DNA from: an uncultured Eggerthellaceae bacterium
GTDB lineage: Bacteria; Actinomycetota; Coriobacteriia; Coriobacteriales; Eggerthellaceae
Reading direction: 5' to 3'
Assembly (NCBI GenBank): GCA_910588095.1
Contig: CAJUQH010000002.1
Location: 124,001-188,000, forward strand
Length of the DNA stretch: 64,000 bases
Shown here: positions 34,303 through 41,861 of the stretch, piece after piece
How the letters are laid out: every line of letters starts with the position of its first letter
How positions within the stretch are numbered: the first letter of the stretch is position 1
Program-made: the position numbers and the translations under genes
Notes under the pieces: model-generated
Databases searched by the model: none
The model's input: only the letters and a program-made list of their open reading frames with translations
What the model was told of the DNA's origin: nothing

Positions 34303-34845
34303 CTATGCCTCGATTCCCAGGGCCATGGCCTGCTTGTTCTTCTCGATGAGGGCCGCCTTGCGCGGGGGCACGCTGGCCTCTATGGCCGCGTCGAGCGTGG
34401 CGCGATCGCAGAAGCCCGTGAGCGCCCACAGCTTGCCCACCAGCACGATGTTGGCCAGGCCCTTCAGGCCCGCCTCCTCGACCAGGGCCGTGGCGGGTAT
34501 GGCGCACACCTCCACGCCCTCGGGCGCGGTCACCTCGGGCACCATGGTGCTGTCGGCCACGGCCACGCCGCCCGGGCGCACCGTGCCGATGAACTTGTCG
34601 AACGAAGGCTGGTTCATGGCCACAAGCGCATTGGGCGCCGTCACCAGCGGGCTGCCGATGGGCTCGTCGGAGAGCGTCACCGAGCAGTTGGCGGTGCCGC
34701 CGCGCATCTCGGGGCCGTAGGAGGGCAGCCACGACACCTCGCGGCCTTCCAGCAGCGCGGCGTAGGCGATCACCTTCCCGGCGAACAGGACGCCCTGGCC
34801 GCCGAAGCCGGCCAGCACCAGTTGGAGCTCTTTGATGTCTGCCAT
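34303..34845 (-). CDS. 2-oxoacid:ferredoxin oxidoreductase, gamma subunit
   Basis: A 180-residue gamma subunit. The N-terminus LVLAGFGGQGVLFAGKVIAYAA and WLPSYGPEMRGGTANCSVTLSD are family signatures. ATG 34845 is chosen; its A is also the last base of the beta subunit stop codon (TAATG), and GGGGAG lies upstream. A GTG-type start three codons earlier is possible. It joins alpha, beta and ferredoxin subunits in an enzyme that oxidatively decarboxylates a 2-oxoacid to acyl-CoA with reduced ferredoxin, or runs in reverse. Gene order (delta, alpha, beta, gamma) resembles Kor/Vor-type enzymes. Confidence 0.92.
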   Translation of the reverse strand: MADIKELQLVLAGFGGQGVLFAGKVIAYAALLEGREVSWLPSYGPEMRGGTANCSVTLSDEPIGSPLVTAPNALVAMNQPSFDKFIGTVRPGGVAVADSTMVPEVTAPEGVEVCAIPATALVEEAGLKGLANIVLVGKLWALTGFCDRATLDAAIEASVPPRKAALIEKNKQAMALGIEA

Positions 34846-35687
34846 TACGCGCACTCCCCTTCCGCGTTCTCAGGGTGGGCGATGGGGCACGCGGCGCTGC
34901 GAGCGGCCGCGGCCTCGGCAGCGCTGGCGAAGCCGTCCGCCACCACGTCCTTGTACACGCCCAGCGGGTAGTAGGGCAGCATGTTCTCCCCCATCCACGC
35001 GAAGGCGTCAGCCGGGCTCATGCCCCAGTTGGTCGGGCAGGTGGAGGCCACCTCCACGAGCGAGTACCCCAGGCCGTCTATCTGGTTCTGGAAGGCGCGC
35101 TTGATGGCCTTCTTGGCCTTGCGCACGTTCTTGGGGCTGTCCACGGTCACGCGCTCGAGGTACGCCACGCCGTCCAGGGTGGAAAGCAGCTCGCACACGC
35201 GTATGGGATAGCCGTCGGTGTCCACGTTGCGCCCGAAGGGCGAGGTCTGGGTCACCTGGTTGGGCAGGCTCGTGGGGGCCATCTGGCCGCCGGTCATGCC
35301 GTAGATGGCGTTGTTGATGAAGATGACGGTGATGTTCTCGCCGCGGGTGGCGGCATGCACCGTCTCGGCCATGCCGATGGATGCCAGGTCGCCGTCACCC
35401 TGGTAGGCGAACACCACGCCGTCGGGGTGGACGCGCTTCACCGCCGTGGCCACCGCAGGCGCGCGGCCGTGGGCGGCCTCTATCATGTCGCAGCCGAAGA
35501 AGTCGTAGGCCATGACCGAGCAGCCCACGGGCGCCACGCCGATGGCGCGGCCTTCCACGTCCAGCTCGTCAAGCACCTCGGCCACCAGGCGGTTCACGAT
35601 GCCGTGAGCGCAGCCCGGGCAGTAGTTGGTCACTACGGGCAGCAGCGCATGGGGCCGCTCGTAGACGGTTTCCATCGCCTCGCTCAT
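34845..35687 (-). CDS. 2-oxoacid:ferredoxin oxidoreductase, beta subunit (thiamine-PP binding)
   Basis: A 280-residue subunit. It has VVTNYCPGCAHGIVNRL near the start, with Fe-S/TPP-side cysteine, and the thiamine pyrophosphate motif GDGDLASIGMAETVHAA ... NNAIYGMTGGQMAPTSL. ATG 35687 overlaps the alpha subunit stop by 4 bases and has GGAGGCG upstream. The frame is open to 35906, but that part is a shadow of the alpha gene. The C-terminal segment (PADAFAWMGENMLPYYPLGVYKD) is typical of the Kor/Vor branch. Substrate could be 2-oxoglutarate, a branched-chain or an aryl 2-oxoacid. Confidence 0.94.
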   Translation of the reverse strand: MSEAMETVYERPHALLPVVTNYCPGCAHGIVNRLVAEVLDELDVEGRAIGVAPVGCSVMAYDFFGCDMIEAAHGRAPAVATAVKRVHPDGVVFAYQGDGDLASIGMAETVHAATRGENITVIFINNAIYGMTGGQMAPTSLPNQVTQTSPFGRNVDTDGYPIRVCELLSTLDGVAYLERVTVDSPKNVRKAKKAIKRAFQNQIDGLGYSLVEVASTCPTNWGMSPADAFAWMGENMLPYYPLGVYKDVVADGFASAAEAAAARSAACPIAHPENAEGECA

Positions 35688-36769
35688 GCGGCATCGCCTC
35701 CTTCCGCGCCAAGGACGCGTATCTGGTCGAGCACTTCCTCGGGCGACGGGATGACGCCGCCGGTGCGGCCGTAGAACGAGACCGGGGCACGGCCGTTCAC
35801 GGCAAGGCGCACGTCGTCGACCATCTGGCCCATGTTCATCTCCACCGTGAGGAACCGCGCGCCGCGCTCTGCAACCGGCTCGATGGCATCCACCGGGAAG
35901 GGCCACAGCGTCACCGGGCGGATGAGCCCGGCTTTGATGCCCTCGGCGCGAGCCAGGTTCACGGCGCTGCGGGCGATGCGGGCCGCACCGCCGAAGGCCA
36001 CCAGCACGATGTCGGCATCGTCGGTGAGGTAGCTCTCGGCACGCTGCTCGTCGCGCTCGATGGCGGCGTAGCGCTCGTAGCGTTCGATGTTCAGGCGCTC
36101 CAGCTCCTCAGCGGTCAGGTACAGCGAGTTCACCACGTTGTGGGCGCGCTTGTGCCCATGGCCCACCGTGGCCCAGGGCTTCTCGGGCAGGCTGTCAAGG
36201 CTGCGCTCGTCCGGCAGCACCACGGGCTCCATCATCTGGCCCAGCATGCCGTCGGCCAGTATCATGACCGGCGTGCGGTACTTGTCGGCCAGGTCGAACG
36301 CCTCGTAGGCGAGGTCGGCCATCTCCTGCACCGTAGAGGGCGCCAGCACGACCACTTGGAAGTCGCCGTGGCCGAGCGCGCGCGTGGCCTGCCAGTAGTC
36401 GCTCTGGGAAGGCTGGATGCCACCCAGGCCCGGGCCGCCGCGCTGCACGTTGATGATGACGCCGGGCAGGTCGGCGCCGGCCATGTAGGATATGCCCTCG
36501 GTCTTGAGCGATATGCCCGGGCTCGAAGACGACGTCATCACCCGGGCGCCAGCCGCCGAGGCGCCGTAGACCATGTTGATGGCCGCCACCTCGCTCTCGG
36601 CCTGCAGGTACGTGCCCCCGCGGCCGGGCATGTGCTTGGCCATGTAGGCGGCCAGCTCGGTCTGCGGGGTTATGGGGTAGCCGAAGAAGAAGCGGCAGCC
36701 AGCGCGCATGGCCGCCTCGGCCAGCGCCTCGTTGCCCTTCATCAGCACCTTGTCTACCGTGGAAGCCAT
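35684..36769 (-). CDS. 2-oxoacid:ferredoxin oxidoreductase, alpha subunit
   Basis: A 361-residue subunit. It starts MASTVDKVLMKGNEALAEAA and has GYPITPQTELAAYMA, the TPP-side glutamate segment QAESEVAAINMVYGASAAGARVMTSSSSPG, and VQRGGPGLGG, all typical of VorB/KorA-like subunits. The C-terminal domain II (VTLWPFP ... VEMNMGQMVDDVRLAV) is present, so the length is complete. Its ATG overlaps the ferredoxin stop codon by one base (TGATG). The tight overlaps along all four subunit genes indicate coordinated translation. Confidence 0.94.
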   Translation of the reverse strand: MASTVDKVLMKGNEALAEAAMRAGCRFFFGYPITPQTELAAYMAKHMPGRGGTYLQAESEVAAINMVYGASAAGARVMTSSSSPGISLKTEGISYMAGADLPGVIINVQRGGPGLGGIQPSQSDYWQATRALGHGDFQVVVLAPSTVQEMADLAYEAFDLADKYRTPVMILADGMLGQMMEPVVLPDERSLDSLPEKPWATVGHGHKRAHNVVNSLYLTAEELERLNIERYERYAAIERDEQRAESYLTDDADIVLVAFGGAARIARSAVNLARAEGIKAGLIRPVTLWPFPVDAIEPVAERGARFLTVEMNMGQMVDDVRLAVNGRAPVSFYGRTGGVIPSPEEVLDQIRVLGAEGGDAA

Positions 36770-36993
36770 CAGGCACGCACCTCCCTCTCAACGGTTATCG
36801 CCACATCGGGGCACATGAGCGCGCAGGTGCCGCATCCGGTGCAGGCCGCCTCGTCCACGCACGCCGCGGGGTGGTAGCCCTTGGGCGTGATGCGCGCCGT
36901 ATCGAGCTCGAGGATGCTCACGGGGCACACGGCCACGCATAGGCCGCACCCCTTGCAGAACCCCTCGTCGATGGTCACTCTGCCTCTTGCCAT
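36769..36993 (-). CDS. Ferredoxin-like delta subunit (2 x [4Fe-4S])
   Basis: A 74-residue ferredoxin with two CxxCxxCxxxCP clusters (CKGCGLCVAVCP and CTGCGTCALMCP), enough for two [4Fe-4S] centres. It is the electron-transfer subunit of the adjacent 2-oxoacid oxidoreductase. ATG 36993 is chosen because GGAAGGA lies just upstream; the frame is open ten codons further. It follows the second acyl-CoA ligase by 39 bases on the same strand. Confidence 0.93.
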   Translation of the reverse strand: MARGRVTIDEGFCKGCGLCVAVCPVSILELDTARITPKGYHPAACVDEAACTGCGTCALMCPDVAITVEREVRA

Positions 36994-37032
36994 GGTGTTC
37001 CTTCCCTTTGCCTTCTGCCGCAACCGCGCGCC

Positions 37033-38817
37033 CTAGACCAGGCCCTCGGCTATCTCGACCGGCTCGTTCTCATCCTTCTCGCGAATGGCCACGCGCCGCA
37101 CCTTGCCGTTCACGGTGCGGGGCAGCTTTTCGACGTACTCGATGATGCGCGGGTACTTGTAGGGCGCCGTCTGCTGCTTCACCCACGCCTGCAGCTCGCG
37201 CGTCAGCTCGTCGGTGCCCTCCGCACCCTCGGCCAGCACCACCGTGGCCTTCACCACGGCGCCGCGCTCGGGATCGGGCACGCCGGTGACGGCGCACTCG
37301 CGCACGGCCGAGTGCTCCAGCAGCACCGACTCTATCTCGAAGGGCCCGATGCGGTAGCCGCTCGACTTGATGACGTCGTCGTTGCGCCCCACGAACCAGT
37401 AGTAGCCGTCCTCGTCCTCCCAGGCGGTGTCGCCGGTGTGGTACCAGCCGTCATGCATGGCGGCCGCGGTCTTCTCGGGGTTGCGGTAGTAGCCCATCAT
37501 GATGCCCGCAGGGTGCGGGTCTATGTTGATGCAGATCTCGCCGCGCTGGCCCGGCGCGCAGGGCGTGCCGTCCTCGCGCAGCAGCGCCACGTCGTAGAGC
37601 GGCACCGGCTTGCCCATCGACCCGGCCCGCGGCGTCGAGCCGGTCAGGTTGCCGATGGTCAGCGGCGTCTCGGTCTGGCCGAAGCCCTCGTAGATGGTCA
37701 GGCCCGTATGGTCGCGCCAATACTCGAACAGGTCGGGGTTCAGCGCCTCGCCCGCCGTGGTCGAGTACTCCAGGCTGGACAGGTCGTAGCCGTCGATGCC
37801 CTCGTTCATCATGAGGCGGTACATGGTGGGCGGGCAGCACAGCGTGGTGATGCGGTGCTCGCCGATGAGCCCCAGTATCTCGCTGGGATGGAAGCGGTCG
37901 AAGTCGTAGGTGAACACGCAGGCTTCCATGAGCCACTGGCCGTAGAACTTGCCCCACACGGCCTTGCCCCAGCCCGTGTCGGCGATGGTGAAGTGCACGC
38001 CGTCGGGCCGCACGTTGTGCCAGTGCTTGGCCGTGATCAGGTGGCCGAGGGCGTACAGGCTGTCATGCAGCACCATCTTCGGGTTGCCCGAGGTGCCGCT
38101 CGAGAAGTACATGAGCATGGGGTCGGCTGCCAGCGTCTCGCGGCGAGCGAAGCCCTCCGAGGCAGCGCGCACGCCCGTGTTGAAGTCGTGCCAGCCGGGG
38201 CGGTTGGCGGCCAGGACGCAGATGCCCTGCTCGCCCGACAGCGCCTCGCCCACCAGCGTGCCTTCGGGCACCATCAAGCGGCCCTGCTCGTCGCGCGGGG
38301 TCAGGCCGCCCCCGCCCGAGGCCACCAGAATGCGCGCGGCCACCGTGGGCGCCTGCTCGGCCACGTTGTCCATGACCTGAGCGATGTCGCCAGCATCAGT
38401 GGCGATGACCGCCTTGATGTCGGCACCGTTCAGGCGGTACTCAAGGTCGTGCTCCTTCAGCATGAAGGTGGCGGGCACCATCACGGCGCCAAGCTTCGCC
38501 AGCGCCAGGGCCACGAACCAGAACTGGTAGTGGCGGCGCAGGATGACCATGACGAAGTCGCCGCGGCCGATGCCGAGCCCAGCCAGGTAGTTGGCCGTCT
38601 TGTCGGACCAGCGCTTCATGTCGGCGAAGGTGAAGGTGTGCTGCTCCCCTTCGGGGTTCACCCATATCATGGCGCGACGCTCGGGGTCGTTTTCCGCGAT
38701 GTCATCCACCACATCGTAGGCGAAGTTGAAGCTGGGCTCACAATGCACCTCGAACGTGGCCAGCTGGCCGTCGTCGGCGTAGGTCTCGGTAACGTAGCGC
38801 TCGTTTATGTTCCTCAT
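37033..38817 (-). CDS. AMP-forming acyl-CoA ligase (second copy)
   Basis: A 594-residue ANL-superfamily ligase. P-loop YFSSGTSGNPKMVLHD, IYEGFGQTETPLTIGNL, YYWFVGRNDDVIKSSGYRIGP and the catalytic-lysine end LPRTVNGKVRRVAIREKD are all intact. It shares long matching stretches with the ligase at 32070-33746 (for example the YGQW and PPTMYR blocks) but is 36 residues longer, with an insertion around residues 175-230. It directly precedes the oxidoreductase genes, so the acyl-CoA it makes may be the product or substrate of that enzyme. The ATG has AAAGGAAA upstream. Confidence 0.9.
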   Translation of the reverse strand: MRNINERYVTETYADDGQLATFEVHCEPSFNFAYDVVDDIAENDPERRAMIWVNPEGEQHTFTFADMKRWSDKTANYLAGLGIGRGDFVMVILRRHYQFWFVALALAKLGAVMVPATFMLKEHDLEYRLNGADIKAVIATDAGDIAQVMDNVAEQAPTVAARILVASGGGGLTPRDEQGRLMVPEGTLVGEALSGEQGICVLAANRPGWHDFNTGVRAASEGFARRETLAADPMLMYFSSGTSGNPKMVLHDSLYALGHLITAKHWHNVRPDGVHFTIADTGWGKAVWGKFYGQWLMEACVFTYDFDRFHPSEILGLIGEHRITTLCCPPTMYRLMMNEGIDGYDLSSLEYSTTAGEALNPDLFEYWRDHTGLTIYEGFGQTETPLTIGNLTGSTPRAGSMGKPVPLYDVALLREDGTPCAPGQRGEICINIDPHPAGIMMGYYRNPEKTAAAMHDGWYHTGDTAWEDEDGYYWFVGRNDDVIKSSGYRIGPFEIESVLLEHSAVRECAVTGVPDPERGAVVKATVVLAEGAEGTDELTRELQAWVKQQTAPYKYPRIIEYVEKLPRTVNGKVRRVAIREKDENEPVEIAEGLV

Positions 38818-38931
38818 AGTGCAGGGTTTCCTTTGCGGGTCAGGCGGGCGTTGGGCCCGCGCGTCATGCCATCATCTTCGTTGCGGCGTCGAAGGAGCGC
38901 AGCGGCCTGGGGCTGGCGCATCCCGCGGCGC

Positions 38932-39516
38932 CTAGATAATGGTCGGCCCGCTCGGGCGCAGCACGATGGCGAGGAAGCGGCAAGGCGCCCCGTCGATGGC
39001 TATCATGCCATGGGGGCGGCCCGAGTCGTACATGACCATGTCGCCCGGGTCAAGCACTTCCTCGTGATCCTCGAAGGCGAAGCGCATGCGGCCTTCCAGC
39101 ACGTAGTCGATCTCTTGGCCCTCATGACGCGACAGGTGAATGGGCTTGTCCTGCTCGTCAGCCAGGTAAGGGGCGGTCACCTGGAAGGGCTCGGCCAGCT
39201 TGCCCTTGAAGCAAGGGGCCTTGTGCAGGTACTCGAAGCCAGCACGGCGCTTGATGGAAAGGCCGTCGGCAGCGCGCACGAGCGAATAGCCGCACAGGTG
39301 CGGATCCTCGCCGGTGAGCAGCTCGACCACATCGACGCCGAACTTCTCGGCGCACTTGTACAGGAACGTGAACGAAAGGTCCTGCTGGCCCGATTCCTGC
39401 AGCGCGTACTCCTCTAGGCTGCGCTCCGTCGCCTCGGCCATGTCCTGCTGGGAAAGGCCCAGGTCTTCCCGCAGCCATTTGATGCGGTTCGCAACTTCTT
39501 GGATGTTCGGCTCCAC
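38932..39516 (-). CDS. XRE-family regulator with C-terminal cupin domain (second copy)
   Basis: A 194-residue protein starting (M)EPNIQEVANRIKWLREDLG. The helix-turn-helix lies at about 8-65 (LGLSQQDMAEATERSLEEYALQ) and the cupin at about 115-190 (LSRHEGQEIDYVLEGRMRFAFED, DPGDMVMYDSGRPHGM). GTG 39516 is chosen because AAGGAAGG lies 6 bases upstream; a GTG seven codons earlier (39537) lacks a ribosome binding site and lies too close to the promoter. A TATAAT sits about 40 bases upstream. It probably controls the second ligase and the oxidoreductase operon, 114 bases downstream. Confidence 0.86.
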   Translation of the reverse strand: MEPNIQEVANRIKWLREDLGLSQQDMAEATERSLEEYALQESGQQDLSFTFLYKCAEKFGVDVVELLTGEDPHLCGYSLVRAADGLSIKRRAGFEYLHKAPCFKGKLAEPFQVTAPYLADEQDKPIHLSRHEGQEIDYVLEGRMRFAFEDHEEVLDPGDMVMYDSGRPHGMIAIDGAPCRFLAIVLRPSGPTII

Positions 39517-39556
39517 CTTGCGCCTTCCTTTTGCCACTGTGGGTATATAACCATCG

Positions 39557-39562
39557 ATTATA
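39557..39562 (-). promoter_or_regulatory. -10 element (TATAAT) for the XRE-cupin/ligase/oxidoreductase operon
   Basis: A perfect TATAAT on the minus strand about 40 bases before the GTG start at 39516. No good -35 was found at 16-18 bases upstream. It would drive the regulator and perhaps the series of genes down to 29648. Confidence 0.5.
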
Positions 39563-39632
39563 AGCCAAGGAGAAGGCCATACAGGGCTTTCCTGGTCAGC
39601 GGCGCGGGTTTAACACAGGCGTAACAAAAGGA

Positions 39633-39683
39633 AGCCGCCACCCTTTCGGGCGACGGCCTTGATGCCAAGTGGTGGGATGTACG
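39633..39683 (-). repeat. Direct repeat A: tRNA-Asp 3' end plus terminator hairpin (distal copy)
   Basis: Over 51 bases this matches the 3' end of tRNA-Asp and its terminator (42570-42620) with about five differences. It includes CATCCCACCACTTGGCATCA on the minus strand and the hairpin GCCGTCGCCC-GAAA-GGGTGGCGGC. The tRNA match stops 13-14 bases into the 3' end, so it is not a tRNA gene. It marks the outer border of the accessory island. Confidence 0.75.
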
Positions 39684-39723
39684 CCCCGGCCCGTGTTTCG
39701 GTTTCACATGGAATTAGACCAGC

Positions 39724-40674
39724 TCACGCCTTAAGATGGCGCAGCTCCATGGGCGTATCTCCTAAAATTGGAAAATGGTCTCCATCAGGCACCCTACGCC
39801 ATACCCGGTAAGTCTCCCCTTTTCGTTCAATGAACGAGTCCTTGCCGGTCATCTCGAACACTCCCATGAAGCGGTATCCGGATATTCCTAGAACTGGGTT
39901 CTGCACATAAGGAATGATGATTCGCTTCACAGATTCGCTTTCAGGCAAGCTGCGTCCGTCTATGTTTCGCTCGTGGAGTTCACTTCCATCGGCATTGAGC
40001 CAGTTCTCCCATCCTTGGGTATTGGACCCATCAACTGATATCTTCGGGAACCATGCTATGTACTCCCCAATATATCGATCGCGGAAAGCGCCACGAGGGA
40101 CGAAGAAGGAGTGCTGCTGACATGAATAGTCGGTGTCGAACAGGACATTGCTCGCATCCGTGATAGTACGAAAAAGGACATCATCGGATACGGATATTTC
40201 CCTTTTGCCCTGAAGGAGCTCTTTAGCCGTTAGCCCAGGGTTCCATGCTTTTAGCTCGCCTCGCTTTTCCAATTCGACAATTCTTTTCCTAATCGCAGAA
40301 ATGGCCACCTCGATTTCCTGCATTGCGCGCTCATAATCTGCGTCTTTGCCTTCTGAGTAAGTGTGCACATGATATGGAACGTAGTCTTGAGCCATAACGG
40401 CCGACAGAACATCGATCAACTCAACCTTACGTTCTTTATCCGCTCTCTCTTGCCTCCGATGATGCCCTTCATCACACTCAATGCCAATATTGAGCTGAGG
40501 AAAATATAGGTCGATGAAACGCCTGCCTTTATCATGGTCCCGGACGTATTGTTGCGACACGGGCTGAATGTCATCCCGACCAAGCTTATTCCATATAGCA
40601 TTGATGACGAAGTTTTCATAGTCTTTGCGCTTCGTCCGGGAAAGCGTTTTTGCGAGATAGGTAAGCTTATCCAT
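39724..40674 (-). CDS. AbaSI/PvuRts1I-type modification-dependent restriction endonuclease
   Basis: A 316-residue protein. The N-terminal domain (about 12-130) has a Vsr/PD-(D/E)xK-like core: QQYVRDHDKGRRFIDLYFPQ then LNIGIECDEGHHRRQ, giving candidate active residues D55, E66 and D68. A helical linker follows. The C-terminal half (about 150-310), with ISVSDDVLFRTITDASNVLF, EYIAWFPKISVDG, LGISGYRFMGVFEM, fits the SRA-like base-reading domain of the family. Known members cut DNA carrying (glucosyl-)5-hydroxymethylcytosine, a phage defence. Specificity of this one is inferred only. Its GC content is clearly lower than neighbours, a sign of transfer. GAGAGGAATGG precedes the ATG. Confidence 0.78.
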   Translation of the reverse strand: MDKLTYLAKTLSRTKRKDYENFVINAIWNKLGRDDIQPVSQQYVRDHDKGRRFIDLYFPQLNIGIECDEGHHRRQERADKERKVELIDVLSAVMAQDYVPYHVHTYSEGKDADYERAMQEIEVAISAIRKRIVELEKRGELKAWNPGLTAKELLQGKREISVSDDVLFRTITDASNVLFDTDYSCQQHSFFVPRGAFRDRYIGEYIAWFPKISVDGSNTQGWENWLNADGSELHERNIDGRSLPESESVKRIIIPYVQNPVLGISGYRFMGVFEMTGKDSFIERKGETYRVWRRVPDGDHFPILGDTPMELRHLKA

Positions 40675-40702
40675 TGCACCATTCCTCTCTCAAGGCCATC
40701 AT

Positions 40703-40732
40703 TTGCCCAGCAATCTTCTCTCTTCATATAAT
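40703..40732 (+). promoter_or_regulatory. Promoter for the TPR-repeat gene
   Basis: TTGCCC (40703-40708) and TATAAT (40727-40732) with an 18-base spacer, about 84 bases before the ATG at 40816. The same AT-rich stretch (TATTAT on the minus strand) may serve the divergent endonuclease gene. Confidence 0.5.
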
Positions 40733-40815
40733 AGCTTGGCTAAATGGACGATGCCCAAACAAGCGCCGGCAGCAAGGCTCGGAAGGGCAAGAAAGGGCCA
40801 ACTTGGTAAAGAAGA

Positions 40816-41535
40816 ATGGATAACGCATCAGGATCTTCTTCACTGCAGGATGACAAATCCAGCCTTATCTCCATCGAAGAATTTGAAGAACTGTGCTTAC
40901 GCAGATTCGAAGAAGGAGATGTGCTCTACCTGACCGTGCTCGCAGACCAGGTGGCAAAAGATGACCCGAGCAGAGCAAGAAGGCTTTGTGAGCAAGCAAT
41001 CCAAGCAGGTGATGAATACTACGCAACGAATACGCTCGCAAATCTGATTGAAGAAACCGAACCCGATAAGGCCGAGGTGCTCTATCTGCGATCCATTCGG
41101 GCAGGGAATGTGCCGGACGCGCTCAGCAACCTTGCGTATCTTGTCTTTGACAGAGAGCCTGAGCGGGCGAAAGAGCTCTATGGTCAAGCTATTGCCGAAG
41201 GCGACGAGTATTACGCAACAAATGGCCTCGCGTTGCTAATTGAGAAGGAAGACCCCCAGAGAGCAAGGCAGCTATTCGAGCGCGCCATTGCAGCTGGAGA
41301 TGAGTACTACGCTACTAACAATCTCGCGGTCCATATCGTAGAATCTGACCCTCACCGCGCATACGAGCTTTTCGAGCGTGCGATAGCAGCTGGGGATGAA
41401 TGCTACGCGACAAGCAATCTCGCCTTTTATATAAAGGACTCTGACCCAGCAAGGGCAAGAGATCTATACCAACATTCTATTGCAGCGGGCAACCCCACTC
41501 GATTTGATATACCAGAAAGCACCATAGGCGATTAG
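40816..41535 (+). CDS. TPR/Sel1-like repeat protein
   Basis: A 239-residue soluble protein. From about residue 49 it consists of six tandem repeats of 32 residues with the pattern (D/E)P-x-RA-x-x-LFERAIAAGDEYYATNNLA-x-x-I, a TPR/Sel1-like helical hairpin solenoid. Repeats 3-5 are very alike. No catalytic domain, signal peptide or membrane segment is present. Such solenoids bind proteins or peptides; function here is unknown. It is divergent from the AbaSI-type endonuclease within the tRNA-anchored island and has similarly low GC. The ribosome binding site (GGTAAAGAAGA) is weak. A defence-linked role is only suggested by location. Confidence 0.75.
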   Translation: MDNASGSSSLQDDKSSLISIEEFEELCLRRFEEGDVLYLTVLADQVAKDDPSRARRLCEQAIQAGDEYYATNTLANLIEETEPDKAEVLYLRSIRAGNVPDALSNLAYLVFDREPERAKELYGQAIAEGDEYYATNGLALLIEKEDPQRARQLFERAIAAGDEYYATNNLAVHIVESDPHRAYELFERAIAAGDECYATSNLAFYIKDSDPARARDLYQHSIAAGNPTRFDIPESTIGD

Positions 41536-41614
41536 GGGCAACTTAACGTTACTGCGCCAGCAATTGACGCTAATGAGTCCGAGACTATCATTCGTAATGA
41601 AAATGCCCCTGAAT

Positions 41615-41632
41615 GGTGAGGGATCACCTTTT
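41615..41632 (+). terminator. Terminator of the TPR-repeat gene
   Basis: Inner stem GGTGA/TCACC with a four-base loop followed by TTTT (41629-41632). An outer GCCCC/GGGGC (41605-41609 and 41635-41639) can extend the fold. Confidence 0.55.
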
Positions 41633-41660
41633 CCGGGGCTTTCTACTTCAACCCCGACTG

Positions 41661-41717
41661 GCGAGCGGCATCCACGATGAAGGAAACGACCCCATCTCAC
41701 GGCCCGAAACGGTCCAT
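41661..41717 (-). pseudogene. Remnant of an MNT nucleotidyltransferase gene start
   Basis: From the ATG at 41717 (minus strand), 19 codons align without gaps to the start of the intact MNT gene (42539 leftward, offset exactly 822). Codon 7 is TGA in place of AGG, and similarity ends after codon 19. The Shine-Dalgarno region upstream is also shared. It is a decayed duplicate of the antitoxin gene start. Confidence 0.75.
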
Positions 41718-41835
41718 TGCAGCTTCCCTTCCCTGACGAAAAGAAAAGACCGCCGTCCTTTCGAACGGCGGCCCTGATGCCAAGTGGTGGGATGCACGAG
41801 ACTCGAACTCGCGACCTCCGATACGACAGGTCGGA
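41661..41835 (-). repeat. Direct repeat B: copy of MNT start, terminator hairpin and tRNA-Asp 3' part
   Basis: About 175 bases align without gaps to 42483-42657 at an offset of 822, with about 18 mismatches (about 90% identical). The hairpin ACCGCCGTCC-TTTC-GAACGGCGGC and the tRNA 3' half (through the anticodon arm) are included. It forms the border between the two cargo blocks. Confidence 0.85.
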
Positions 41836-41861
41836 ACTCCCGCAGACTAAGCTAGAACGTC
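41785..41861 (-). pseudogene. Degenerate tRNA-Asp-like sequence
   Basis: The T-arm (GCGAG-TTCGAGT-CTCGT), 3' end (GCATCCC-ACCA) and anticodon loop CTGTCGT with GTC are kept. The D-arm is only loosely similar, the anticodon stem has a mismatch, and the 5' acceptor strand does not pair. The TAG stop of the HEPN gene lies inside it (41852-41854), at the tRNA positions 8-9. It is a displaced 3' tRNA part, not a working tRNA. Confidence 0.65.

Noticed and set aside
41785..41861. A second functional tRNA-Asp
   Set aside because: The 5' acceptor strand does not pair with the 3' strand, the anticodon stem has a mismatch and the D-arm is poor.
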